64,000 nt of DNA from Venturia oleaginea (Eukaryota > Ascomycota > Dothideomycetes > Venturiales > Venturiaceae). The notes beneath the pieces were generated by a model that was not told the origin of the DNA, ran no database searches, and was given only the letters and a program-made list of their open reading frames with translations. Positions 12,052 to 22,855 of the stretch are shown here, piece by piece (within the stretch, counting starts at the first letter, position 1; each line of letters begins with the position of its first letter). Position numbers and translations under genes: made by a program. The stretch is from contig JABMLP010000008.1 in the NCBI GenBank assembly GCA_013176395.1, positions 1,798,001 through 1,862,000 on the forward strand, in the 5' to 3' direction.

Positions 12052-12473
12052 TTTTGGCTTACTTCAAGAAGGAGTAGGGTTCGATAGTCTTCCACCTGCT
12101 TTTGTAAGCCTCGTTTCTTTCTCGCGCGTTCGGTTTCTCCAAGAAAAATATGTTAAAAGCTGGGAATCATGACGTTCGCTTTCCGATCTGCTTCGCAAGA
12201 AATGCAGCCGCAGGGTGAGATCCAAGAGGCACCGAGATCTGATCTATCGGCCCGTTCCGTGCTAGTCCCAAAGAAAAGAGTGGTATTGACGCAAAGATGA
12301 TGGAAGTGTCGTCGCGTACCTGAGCTAAACAGCCTGGGCCTATTGGTTTATGTCAGGAGTATGTAGGCCAAATTTGAAGATACTGAGTCTCGCTACCTTC
12401 CATCTACCTACAAAAAACATTTCGTTCTTCAACGAAAAATACTCCTCAACGTCCTCACCCAACGTCCCTCAGT
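12052..12473. other. Intergenic between permease and APRT
   Basis: No gene is seen. The last 100 bases are CT-rich (ttccatctacctac) and end just before the APRT start codon, as in a typical fungal 5' leader. Confidence 0.5.
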
Positions 12474-13172
12474 ATGCCACTCACCGGCGCAACTATCGAC
12501 ACCGATGCAGCAACCCAATCCTACATCCTCTCTCGCACACGCCTGTACAGCAACCATCCCCACGCCGGCCAAGATTACCTCGATTTCTTCCCTCTCCTGA
12601 GTAACCCTTCCTCTCTCGAATTTGTCATCTCGTCCTTCGTCGCTAGAATAGTCCAAACGTACGATGTGGAGAGCATAGCCGCCATCGTCTACCCCGAAGC
12701 ACAGGGATTCATCCTCGGCCCGCTCATCGCAAGCCGCTTATCCCTCCCGGCCATCGCCGTTCGCAAACCGGGTAAGTTGGCGGGGGATGTGTGGAAGGTT
12801 GAGTTTGGGAAGTGGGGTGGTGCGCGGGAGGCATTGGAGATGCAAAGGGGTGCGTTTGATGGGATTGAGTTGTGGACGGACCGGGGGGAGAGGAAGGGGG
12901 CGATTGTTGTTGATGATTCTGTTGCTACGGGGGGTAGTGTGGGGGGTGTTAAGAGGCTTTTGGGGGAGAGGTGGGGGGTTCCGGTTTTGGAGGTGCTGAC
13001 GATTGTTGAGGCTACTTGGAAGGAGTTTTGGAGACAGCAAGATGGGAATGGGCTTGCGGATGTGAGAATTTTTGCACTTGTTAAGTTGACGGAGGAGAGT
13101 ATGGGGGGGATGGAGGTTTTTGATGGGAGGAGGGATGGGGAGGGGAGGAGGTTGGGGGACTTGGAGGGGTGA
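12474..13172 (+). CDS. Adenine phosphoribosyltransferase-like protein
   Basis: A single 232-aa exon. The type I phosphoribosyltransferase fold is recognised from PEAQGFILGPLIA (usually EARGFIFG), AVRKPGKLAGDVWKVEFGKWG, and the PRPP-binding loop AIVVDDSVATGGS at about residues 142-154. APRT makes AMP from adenine and PRPP in purine salvage. The protein is longer than typical APRT (about 180-190 aa), with an extended N-terminus and a Gly-rich tail. The second half is strikingly G-rich on the coding strand. EARGF is changed to EAQGF and the PRPP loop ends TGGS, so substrate preference could differ. It may be an APRT-like paralogue rather than the main enzyme. Confidence 0.8.
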   Translation: MPLTGATIDTDAATQSYILSRTRLYSNHPHAGQDYLDFFPLLSNPSSLEFVISSFVARIVQTYDVESIAAIVYPEAQGFILGPLIASRLSLPAIAVRKPGKLAGDVWKVEFGKWGGAREALEMQRGAFDGIELWTDRGERKGAIVVDDSVATGGSVGGVKRLLGERWGVPVLEVLTIVEATWKEFWRQQDGNGLADVRIFALVKLTEESMGGMEVFDGRRDGEGRRLGDLEG

Positions 13173-13415
13173 GTGAGGGTTTTGGGGTCTGGAATTACGT
13201 GCTGAAATATTCGATGTTCTACTTCGTGATGATGTATTTTTCAGAATCGAAAACAATTCCATGTGAAATTAGAAGTGGGTGTTGCGTTTGGAGAAATAAT
13301 CTTTCCGTCTCGTTGACTTCTGGCGTCTGTTCTGAAAGAGCCGCCCGGACGCGGACGCGACTCCACTTCCACTTTCTCTATCGTTATCGTTATCATCATC
13401 ATCCCATTCCATCCC

Positions 13416-13898
13416 TCACATCGTCTGTTTCATCAAAATCAAAAGAGCTCTTTCTTTGTCTTCGCGTTGTTGTACTACGTTGTTTGAGAGCGCTTGAACG
13501 GATCGGATGGCCTTGCATCCCTTCCCTTGGCCTTTGGACGACTCCACGATCTCGATATTGACTGTTGCGTAGTGCATACCGGCTTTGAGACCCCAGGATT
13601 TAGAGGGCAAGATGTCTCTCTGGATTTTGTTGCTATCGAACCTTTGAGGATTCTTGAGTTGGAGATGAGATGATGAGTAGCTAGGAGGTATCGTGATTGG
13701 TGGGCATTTTAGAATTAACTGCTTTTTTTTTCTGGTCTCTGCTTGGTTTTGATTTGGTCGGGACTTTGCTGTTTCGGAGACGGGGACGGGTTTCCTTTGG
13801 ATGTTGTTAGGCGGCCTTATTTTATCGGGGAGGCCTTTGACGGACCTTGTGTAGCATCGGCTGACAGTAGGAACAATACGTCGCCGTGCAGCAGTCAT
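13416..13898 (-). CDS. Hypothetical small basic protein, possibly mitochondrial
   Basis: An open 160-aa frame from ATG 13898. The first 22 residues (MTAARRRIVPTVSRCYTRSVKG) are Arg-rich and acid-free, like a mitochondrial presequence. The rest is basic and Pro/Asn/Gln-rich with no recognised domain; the best-structured part is around SKSWGLKAGMHYATVNIEIVES. It lies convergent to the APRT-like gene. No introns are needed. It could be a chance frame. Confidence 0.3.
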   Translation of the reverse strand: MTAARRRIVPTVSRCYTRSVKGLPDKIRPPNNIQRKPVPVSETAKSRPNQNQAETRKKKQLILKCPPITIPPSYSSSHLQLKNPQRFDSNKIQRDILPSKSWGLKAGMHYATVNIEIVESSKGQGKGCKAIRSVQALSNNVVQQREDKERALLILMKQTM

Positions 13899-15267
13899 TC
13901 TTGATGATTCTGTGTCTCTTCAAATGCCGAGGTATTCTTGATGTGTGGCAGGGACTTTTGAGTTTGTAGCACAGTCACTCGGTAAGCAATCTTCGCTGCT
14001 GACCATTTCTACGACCACACAGTCTACCTAGAGATAATATCGTTTCACCAGGTCACTCTCGTATCGAGATCTGTTTGTTCCCTCCCTTTGCTACTGTACT
14101 ACCCACCAAGGGAAGTGTTCTTCGAGCGAATTGGCAATATGCCTAGATACAAGGGACGAAACGTTCAAAGAAGCATGGAAGTACACAGAGTTAAGAGTCG
14201 AGGTCTGCTGAGCGTCTTCGGCCCTTGAACGTCAAATTGGCAGGATTTTCGGATACCTCATGTTTTCCTACTAAATGAAGAGCGAATAGCGGATATGATC
14301 TTGTCTTTCTGTCCCCAATACTCACAGTTTCTTACTCATCTTCTCGCGCATCGTCTCTACTTTGGACATCAATGCTACCTGTGAGGTCGATTCATACCCA
14401 CGGGCAGGACGTTTCTGCTTCTCTGCCTGCTCGTTATTGGTCATTTTGCCTCAGCTGGCACCAGCGAGACCAGATCGCATTCTCCAGTCACGTCCGAACC
14501 TACAGTCCGTAAGTTTTTCGCGAAGCAAGCACGACTTGTTCGAAATGTAATATTATAACTAACCTATTAGTAGATGCGTCTTCTCAGCCCTACAGCTCGT
14601 GGTACGATCATATCTGGGTCCAAATAGGTAGCAATGACTTTTCTCTAAGCGCCTCGAGCGAATGGAACTACAAATCAATAAATACATCTCGTTTGGTGCG
14701 GAAGAGGCCATAACCAATACGTCGATTATCGTCGTGGGGCCCACATCCTGCAACGGCGGGATACGTCGATTGATAGAGAGATTAAAACCGCGTCTGCAAA
14801 TCTGCATTCAGCCGTCACTAGTCAGATAACATGCAATGGAAGCTTCTGCGTATTCTCAACATCCTACAGCGGCAGCGCAATCGCCAAAGGAGCGCCCTCG
14901 TCGTCATTAGTGCCTGTCCCAATCATGAGTCGTCCAGCAGTAGGCGGCACGGCATCGACATCGAAACTACGAACGAGCTCCTCGAGTTCTGTTGATACTG
15001 CCAAAATTCTAAATCCAGCAATAAATTGCCAGCTTGGTACTTCGCCATTGGAAACAACCGCTTCAAAGGTGTGCAAGGCAGTAAATCGTCAACGTCCCCT
15101 CTCACTTGTATCTGTCTTCTCGAATGAATTGGCAGAGCGGGCAGGAGCTTCTTTGAGTGTTGACAGAGATGTTTGTGATGGCGAGCCTTCGATAGAGCTG
15201 GTCTTGTCAGGCAGCGTTCGGCCCTCGGCTGTCTCGACTTCAGCCTTTTCCGCCACTCTATTGGAAG
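13899..15267. other. No supported gene
   Basis: Several frames of 60-140 codons overlap on both strands between 14360 and 15340. None has a known domain or a clear start context. The Ser/Thr-rich frame at 14910-15335 runs into the tandem repeat at 15268 and may be a degraded gene. Confidence 0.45.
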
Positions 15268-15550
15268 ATGGGACGAGAAGGAACCTCTCATATTGGTATC
15301 AGCGCTATCGGTTTTTACACTATGGCTCAGCTTAGTGGATCTATCTTGGATTTTAAGACTCGTCTGTCAATCTCTTCCAGTTCTTGTTCACGCCTGAAAT
15401 CTATTGGCAATGGGATGAGAGGAACCTTGTCTATCGGTACCAGCGCTATCAGTCCAAACACCATGACTCAGCTTAGTGGATCTATCTCTGATTCGAGGAT
15501 AGGCTAGTTAGTCCATTCCAGTTCTTCTTTGTGCCTGCAATCTTTTAGTA
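15268..15550 (+). repeat. Two tandem copies of a ~142-bp unit
   Basis: Units begin at 15268 and 15410. Shared stretches include ATCAGCGCTATC / ACCAGCGCTATC, CTCAGCTTAGTGGATCTATC in both, and CAGTTCTT...TGCCTG near the ends. One frame crosses both units and encodes a repeated GTSxIGxSAIxxxTMxQLSGSI peptide, so the duplication may have arisen inside a gene that is now broken. Confidence 0.7.
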
Positions 15551-15614
15551 GTAGGACTGCGATGCAGTCATCTTCTGCTTCTGCTGCTGACACCAAGAGC
15601 AGCGGGTCACTGGC

Positions 15615-15835
15615 TGTTTGGATAATGGCGTTGCGTGTGGCACATGATCTTGCATGTAGCCATAGTGCCATATGTGGCACCAGGCTGATGATGTGGCTAT
15701 AGGTTAGGATAACCTATAATACCACATCACCTCAATTCGTTTATTGGCATTCACGCAATGTATATAGATACATAGGGTCTGCACTCTCATGTGCAGACAA
15801 CCAACTATCAAACTATATCATACCAGCTTACAACA
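15615..15835 (+). repeat. Candidate copia-type LTR beside the plus-strand gag fragment
   Basis: The segment begins TGTTTGG and ends TTACAACA, giving a short inverted terminus TGTT/AACA. It contains a TATATAG element near 15761-15767 and lies directly upstream of a gag reading frame, as a 5' LTR would. The matching position beyond the inverted copy (after 24743) has different sequence, so I could not confirm the LTR by comparison. Confidence 0.4.
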
Positions 15836-16412
15836 AGTGCTTGTTACCATTACATCTAATATATCTAATGACAACCACCTTCCTATACACCTGATAGGAT
15901 CCGTGGAGATATACCAACACTGATCAGTGGTTATTTATCACCACAGATCCGCAAGATTTTATCTCACAGACCACAAGTATCCGCACATCAAGGTGCAATA
16001 CTCATTTCAATCGATTCGCCATGCCAGAAGGACCAGAATCAGCCAATTCCCAGGAAGACTTTGAGGAATCTTCAAGTCAGCCAAATGACAACAATGACAA
16101 GAATTTCTCTGCCTCCAGAACTGCATACACAAGTGCAGACGACGACAATCTTATACAACTCCAAGGACAACCTTTCTTCGCCGACAGAAGATACCTACAC
16201 TCAGATTTAGTGTTGAACGAAAATACTACTATTGAGGAACTCGAAACCTACGTGGCTTTTGAGACATACTGCTATAGCTTTGAGCCTAATAGCGAGATGA
16301 TTAAAGAGAGCTTCTACAACTCATTCCATCGATGGACCACAGGTACATGGAAAAGGGTTGTACAAGCATACCTACGTGTGTTAAAAACAGCAATTCGAGA
16401 AATCTTACCACC
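15819..16412 (+). repeat. Inverted-duplication arm 1 (594 bp)
   Basis: These 594 bp reappear in reverse orientation at 22303-24743 once the 1845-bp transposon and its 2-bp TSD are subtracted; the lengths agree exactly. Only a few base differences were seen (for example AGTGCTTG against AGTACTTG). The arm holds a leader of about 200 bp and the first 130 codons of a gag-like gene. It stops where the gypsy LTR begins at 16413. Confidence 0.85.
16021..16412 (+). pseudogene. 5' fragment of a retroelement gag-like gene (arm 1)
   Basis: The frame begins MPEGPESANSQEDFEE and is the same protein as the start of the minus-strand gag at 22694, through TAIREILPP. After that the chromovirus LTR (TGTGACGGG) takes over and the frame ends in unrelated residues at 16473. 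The fragment is therefore truncated by insertion or rearrangement and not expected to work. Confidence 0.8.
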
Positions 16413-16640
16413 TGTGACGGGTTATCATGCCTGGATACCAGGGAAAATCACCCAAATGTGCAATACAATCTAGCTAGAGAGAAAAAGATAGATACACGAT
16501 TGCAAACTCCTCTTGAAGGAGATGCCAAGCCATTCACAAGCTTGCCCTAGAATTATTCCGAGGCTTGACACCTAGGTCCTCAAGCGCTATAGAGAGATAG
16601 GCAAAGCCTAGATTAAGGCCCAAGGGTCTAGCCCGTGATA
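16413..16640 (-). repeat. 3' LTR of the minus-strand gypsy chromovirus
   Basis: 228 bp with inverted ends TGTGACGGG / CCCGTGATA on the plus strand. Read on the minus strand it starts directly after a polypurine tract (GGAGAGGAAGGGGG) and the TAA stop of pol, the standard order pol-PPT-3' LTR. The expected terminal TGT of the LTR reads TAT here, a G-to-A change. No matching 5' LTR remains because the element is truncated near 21350. Confidence 0.75.
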
Positions 16641-19600
16641 TTACCCCCTTCCTCTCCCACGACGATTTCCACGTAGTTGTGGACCATCATTCTGAGCGAT
16701 ATCACCGTATTGTGTTTCAAATCGATCTAAATCCATTGTCTCAGCCACTGCATCCAATGGTTCCCATGTAGGCATAGCCCAACCCTTCCATTGTACCAGT
16801 GCTTGGCGTTGTCTGTGCCGGGTCCGCGCTGCGAGAATCTCTTCAACAAAGAACTCGTCTTCTCCGTCAACTACAATAGCTCCTGGTTCGGGACTGCGCT
16901 GAACCTGTGACGGTAATGGATCGTTGTTGGCCGGTCTGAGTAGCGAGGTATGGAAGACGTTATGGACCCGTCTTGGAGTATCGAGACGGTATGAATGAGA
17001 GCCGATCACTTCTATGACGGTATATTTTCCATGCACCCAATCAAACTTCTTCGTTGGCCTATCCGTTCTGATGTTCTTCAAGTTGAGCCAGACTTTGTCG
17101 CCTACTTTGTATTGATAGGCTGGTGAACGGTGCCGATTTGTTGAGTCCTCTTGTCGCTGCTGGGCCGTTGCCATCGCTGCTTGTGCCATTTGTTGAGCTT
17201 CTCGTAGTCTAGTGACTAGGTTTTCAGCCTTTGCAATCGGGCTGACGTTATCCCGGGCTTGTTCGATAGGTCGTCGTATTTGAATCGGTTCCATCTCCCA
17301 CTCGTGGCTTAGGAAAAAGGAGCTGAATCCAGTTAATGCTGAAGGACGGTTGTTTACACATAGCTCTGCGGATGGTAAGAGGTCTACCCAGTTATGTTGG
17401 GCGTACGTCGCGAAGCATCGAATGTAGTGCTCCAGTTCTTGATTTGCTCGTTCTGTAGCACCATTGGTCTCTGGATGGTACGCGGTAGAGAGGCGTCGCT
17501 CCATACCTGTAAGCTCGCATACCCGTTTCCAGAAGGCGTTGACCCAATCTTGTCCTCGATCACTAGTAATCGCATTTGGTAGACCGTGTGCCCGGTAGAA
17601 AATCTTGACAAACCGGTTTGCTGTTGCTTCGGCACCTCTTTCGTTGTCCGGTACGGCATTGTACATAACTCCTTTTCAGAGCCTGTCGGTGATAACTTCA
17701 AGGGTAGTACATTCTTGGCTTTCTAGCAGGTCTGTAATGAAGTCGATAGAGATCTCGCTCCAGATTCGATCCGGGATAGGTAAGGGCTTAAACAGACCCC
17801 ATCGTCGTTGTCTCCAGACTTTTGCACTGCCACATATGTCGCAATTCTTGATGAACTGTCGTACCTCTTTGGACTGGTCTGGCCAGAAAAAGCGTCGTGC
17901 TAGTAAAGCGAAGGTTGCGTCGCGTTCCGGGTGTCCTGCGATTGCTGAGTCGTGTACTTCCTGGATGAGCTTCGTCTTAAGTGGTTTGTGGTCGGGTATC
18001 CAAATCCTTTCGCGGTACCGTAACAATCCATCTTCGAGGTCGCATTCAGAAATTGAAACCTGGACCTTCAATTCTGGGGAGAATCGTCCTTTCCTTTGTG
18101 CAACTTCGGAGCGAAGGCTGCTAAACGTCGGGTCGGCTTGAACAGCTTGCAGCCATAATGCTCGTAACTCCTCATTCTCGAAGGGGTTTGTATTGCCCTC
18201 TTCGGCCCCCTCGTCGACCGTGTTTTCCCCTCCTATATCTTGCGTATCACTCTCGACTCTAGCTTCTTCAGAATCCTCCTCTTCGGTTTCGTTTTCCTCT
18301 CTGTATTCGTGTCCCTCACTTTCTACTATCTCGTTCTCCTCTATCGTTTGTCTTACTTGCACCGGTTTTGCCCAGAGCTTTGGAGGAAGGAGGACTTGTA
18401 TCCTCTCCTTGATTCGATCGTCTTGAGTGCCGCTGGGCATATATTGGTCCCTACGCGAGAGTGTATCGGGTACGACTGCTTGCGAGCCCGGCCAATAGTT
18501 GAAGGTAAAATTGTGTTGAGATAGCAGTTCCATCCATCGTATCTGTCTTTCATTCAACTTCTTTGCTGTCATGAAAGATTCCAAGTTCTTGTGATCCGTT
18601 AGAACTTTGAATGGACCGCTAAGGCTCCTAAGCTCCGCGTCCCACTCCTGGATACAACGTACTACTGCGAGTAGTTCTTTATCGTGTATGTCGTAGTTGC
18701 ATTCCGCGGGTAGGTTCTTTCTTGAGAAGTAAGCGACTGGTCGAGCATTTCCATCATCGTTGATCTGTGATAGAGCCCCTCCGACTGCCCAATTGGAGGC
18801 ATCAGGCTCAACAATTGTATCTCGATCTGGGTCGAAGTGGAGTAACACTGGGTCGGAGATAAAACGGTCCTTGAGCGTTTGAAACGCGTTTTGACAATCC
18901 TCGCTCCATTCAAACTTGCATCCCTTCCTTGTCAGCCGGGTAAGGGGGATAGCTAATGTCGAGTAGTCCTTGATGAAACGTCGGTAATAATTGGAAAACC
19001 CAAAGAAGCCTCTCAAACCTTTCACAGTGGTCGGTGGTGCCCATTCGGAGATCGCTCGAACCTTTTCTGGATCCATACTAATACCCTTGCCTACTTCCAC
19101 AATGTAGCCAAGGTATTTGACCTTTTTAGCTTCAAAATCGCATTTCGTGATGTCCAAGGTCAATCCGGCTTCACCTAGGGAATGAAGAACCTGTGCTACT
19201 TTTCGCCAATGATCTTCTAAAGTTCCGCTTGAAAACACTAGTACATCGTCCATGTAAGCGGTACAGAAGTCGTCCAGGTAGAACCTCAAGACCCAGTTGA
19301 TGTATCGCTGAAACGTCGCAGGTGCGCCCGTAAGACCGAAAGGAGTAACTAGCCACTCAAACAACCCGTACCGTGTACGGAAAGCCGTTTTCCATTCTTC
19401 GCCCTTCGCAACTCGAATCTTGTGAAAAGCCGCGCTCACATCAAGTTTGGTTAGCCATCTTGCCGAATAGATCGCGTTCAGGGTCTCTCGTATCAGGGGT
19501 AGCGGATACCTGTCTTTCTTCGTAATCGCGTTAAGCCCCCGGTAATCGACGCAAAATCGAAGCCCTCCTCCAGGCTTGCGTGCGAAAAATACCGGAGCGC

Positions 19601-21360
19601 CAGCGGGACTCTTGCTAACCCTGATCCATCCTTTATCAAGATGATCCATGAGAGTTTTTCTCAGGACTAGCAATTCGTCTCGTGACATGCTGTACAACGG
19701 TCTCCATGGTACTTCTTTCTCTCTATCATTGCCATCCTTTTCCAATGGTATCTCGTGGTCGATACCCGGTCGGTGCGGAGGCTGAGAGCTAGCCTTTTTG
19801 GGGTCAAACACGTCGAGGTAGCGGAAGTAGTGTTCAAGTAAGTAGTCTTTCGGATTGACTACCGGCTTCACCTGAAGTGCTTTCTCGATATCTCGTAAGG
19901 ACGCTGCGAATACTTTTATCGGCATGTCGTGCTTGTCTAGTCTCTTGATTCTTCTGACTAAAGCAGTATATGATGCTGCGCTTACTGGCCGCGCCTTTTC
20001 AGCCTGCAAGGTAGATTCGTTCTCCGGAAGTGAGCCCATCGAGGAACCATCAGGGAATTCGAGGACCCGTCGTTTTTCATTCAACGTGACATTTTCTTCT
20101 GCCAGCCATGGGCCGCCTAGCATAAGGTCGTGCTCCTGCCCAGGAACAACGTACATGAATGCTCGGGTCCGACGGTGACCTCCGATATCGAGTGTTGCTG
20201 TTGCGACCTTCCTAATAATTCCAACGGGTCCCTCCAATACACCTTCGAGATGTCGGGGACTAATGTCTATCGTTGGGAGTCTTAGTTTTGTGACCATTCG
20301 TTCTGAGATCTGCGCGTATCCAGAGCAACCGTTGTCTATAAGAGTGCGTACAAAGTGTTCATCGTTCAGTAGTGCATCAACAAGGAAGAGTGGTCTTTCC
20401 ATTTTTGATTTGAATTGCTTCCATTCTGAGGAGAGTTGAGGTGGTCGTACTAAAGATGGTACACTTGATGTTAACCCCTGATCACGACTTTGACCAGAGG
20501 TTACTCTTTTTTCCGATTCTGGCTCTGAACCGGAATCTTCGCTAGCCGCGCTCGCTTTGGTTTTGTTGCCGTTTGTAGACTTATTGGTCTTGGTAACTCC
20601 CAGTTTCTTCGCAGGGAGCATCTTGCAGTCCTTGACCATATGCCCGTTCTTTCCACAACGTAAGCATGCCCCCGATTCGCGCCGTCGTTGAATTTCTTCT
20701 TGAGATACCCATTTTGCTCGGTTTGACTTTGTAGGTTCCCGATCCATTTTCTCTTGAAAGTTGGGCTTCGTTCGTATCTCGGGCCGGTCTACTATTTGAG
20801 CGAAGGTACCTGGGGTCGATTTCAAGGCTTGTAGTTTCGCGTCAATGTCGAGTAGGCCTTGCCAGTATTTCAAAAAACTTGTGCTATCTAGTGATGCCGT
20901 GACGAGTAATTCGCGAAAGCCTTTGAATAGGGTTAGGTTCAGGGTATTGATCTGGACACAGTCGCCCCATGTGCTGCCTCCCGCCCTTGCTAGCAGGTCG
21001 TCAAATTTCGGCATAAAGCTACTCAATGACTGCCGTGGTCCCTGTCTTAGAGAGTTGAGCTGAGCCAGTGCATTCTGCTGTTCGTTGGGATCTACAAAGA
21101 CTGATTCGGCGTATTCAAGGAAGTTCCCGGGGGTCTGATTGCTCTCTGAGACCGACGCGACCCAGGCTCGTACCCTGTTCTGGGCCGTATTTTCCATGCT
21201 CGTGTATAGATAATTGAAGCAGTCCACTGGGGTCCCGATCGCTTCTCCATTCGTACGAACCTTCATTATCGCTTGCATTTTCCATGCTGCCCATGTCGAT
21301 CGTATTCCGCTGTATTTCGAAAGGTGAGGAAAACTGTGTCGGGGTCGTTCCGATCGAGGT
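16641..21360 (-). pseudogene. Ty3/gypsy chromovirus gag-pol polyprotein, 5'-truncated and with one TGA
   Basis: One reading frame from about 21350 to 16641 is interrupted only by TGA at 17678-17676. Domains in order: gag (KYSG...), zinc knuckle CLRCGKNGHMVKDC, protease (LIDNGCSG, with Asn where D-S/T-G is usual), reverse transcriptase with YMDD, RNase H (EPDASNWAVGGALSQ), integrase HHCC (HDSAIAGH...CDIC), D-D-E residues in SIDFITD, TSDRGQDW and NGATERANQE, and a C-terminal chromodomain (EEILAARTRHRQRQALVQWKGWAMPTWEPLDAV). The TGA falls inside the integrase between ITDRL and KGV. The 5' end is fused to a different gag near 21350-21370, so the 5' LTR and primer site are missing. Otherwise well preserved, hence fairly young. 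Confidence 0.9.
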
Positions 21361-22694
21361 ACCACGGATATAACACTTGGTATTAACGTAGCAGGACTCT
21401 GCGTGGCAGAGCTCTTCGTATGTCTCATCAGTCTTGGTAAGTGCTTTCTTTAGTTTAGTCAATAGACTAATCAGGATCTCCAGACATTCAAGATTTGTCT
21501 TTTCAGAATTTCTCTCAATCTGCTGAATAAGAGTTGCATTTCTCCAATCAGTCAATAAGGTCTGGCACCTCTCAGGAGTCTCGAAATGGAAGATGAGCTG
21601 GGTTAAGACTTGTTTATAAGTCGAGTATCTTTGGTCTAAGATTTTCTCGTAATATAGATCTCTTGCCTTGCCCTTTAACATCTGGGGGATTGCAGCCAGT
21701 AGCTCATTCTCCTCTGTCATACCGACTTTGGCACAAGTATCCAAAAAGATAATAGCCTTTGAGGTAACTACCTCATAGACATCTCCTGAATATTTCATGT
21801 CATCTGCATATAATTTGGCAAGGTTTGTAAGTCGGGTCGCAATTGTGGCATGACTTGGCGTTGCAAGTTGGTGTGCGGAGAAGGATTGTCTCAGAATCGT
21901 TGGTCCCAGGTCTCTGTATCGCCTTGGGGGTATTGGGGTTGCTCTTGTTGACGGTAAAACCCTTCAGGTGATCCTGGAAACTGGTTCTGCTGCTGAAATT
22001 GTTGTGTTTGTTGGCTAGGTCCTGCCTCTGCTTGTTCCCCTTTCCCCTTCCATCTGGGATTGTAATTGGCATTGCCTGCAGCTGCGGATGCAGGTGCGTC
22101 GTAGGATTGGGGTGGTACTCGAGATGGTTGAAGGTTAGATTGTTGTATTTGAGGATCCTGGGGTATAGGTAAGATCTTTTCTCCTGGAAGTGCTGGTGGT
22201 GGATTGGTTGCTATTGCAAGAGCACGTGCATTGAATTCCTTTTCAATTGCATTGATTGCATTGCCCATTTGAAAGGCGTAAGGTAGCGAAGGGTTATGGT
22301 TTGGTGGTAAGATTTCTCGAATTGCTGTTTTTAACACACGTAGGTATGCTTGTACAACCCTTTTCCATGTACCTGTGGTCCATCGATGGAATGAGTTGTA
22401 GAAGCTCTCTTTAATCATCTCGCTATTAGGCTCAAAGCTATAGCAGTATGTCTCAAAAGCCACGTAGGTTTCGAGTTCCTCAATAGTAGTATTTTCGTTC
22501 AACACTAAATCTGAGTGTAGGTATCTTCTGTCGGCGAAGAAAGGTTGTCCTTGGAGTTGTATAAGATTGTCGTCGTCTGCACTTGTGTATGCAGTTCTGG
22601 AGGCAGAGAAATTCTTGTCATTGTTGTCATTTGGCTGACTTGAAGATTCCTCAAAGTCTTCCTGGGAATTGGCTGATTCTGGTCCTTCTGGCAT
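21360..22694 (-). pseudogene. Gag-like gene of a second retroelement, frameshifted and fused to the gypsy element
   Basis: Starts at ATG 22694 (MPEGPES...). It runs 267 aa, with a Gln-rich linker, to a stop near 21891. It then continues in another frame from LRQSFSAHQLATPSHATIATRLTNLAKLYADDMKYSGD to about CYIRGTSI near 21365. The second half resembles fungal retroelement Gag proteins (KYSG..., IPQMLKGKARDLYYEKI). A frameshift near 21893 separates the halves. Downstream, in place of its own pol, the sequence switches to the chromovirus gag. Its first 130 codons are duplicated in inverse orientation at 16021. Confidence 0.75.
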
Positions 22695-22855
22695 GGCGAA
22701 TCGATTGAAATGAGTATTGCACCTTGATGTGCGGATACTTGTGGTCTGTGAGATAAAATCTTGCGGATCTGTGGTGATAAATAACCACTGATCAGTGTTG
22801 GTATATCTCCACGGATCCTATCAGGTGTATAGGAAGGTGGTTGTCATTAGATATA

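Noticed and set aside
12738..13262. Minus-strand Pro/Asn-rich frame of 174 codons
   Set aside because: Antisense shadow of the G-rich APRT-like coding sequence.
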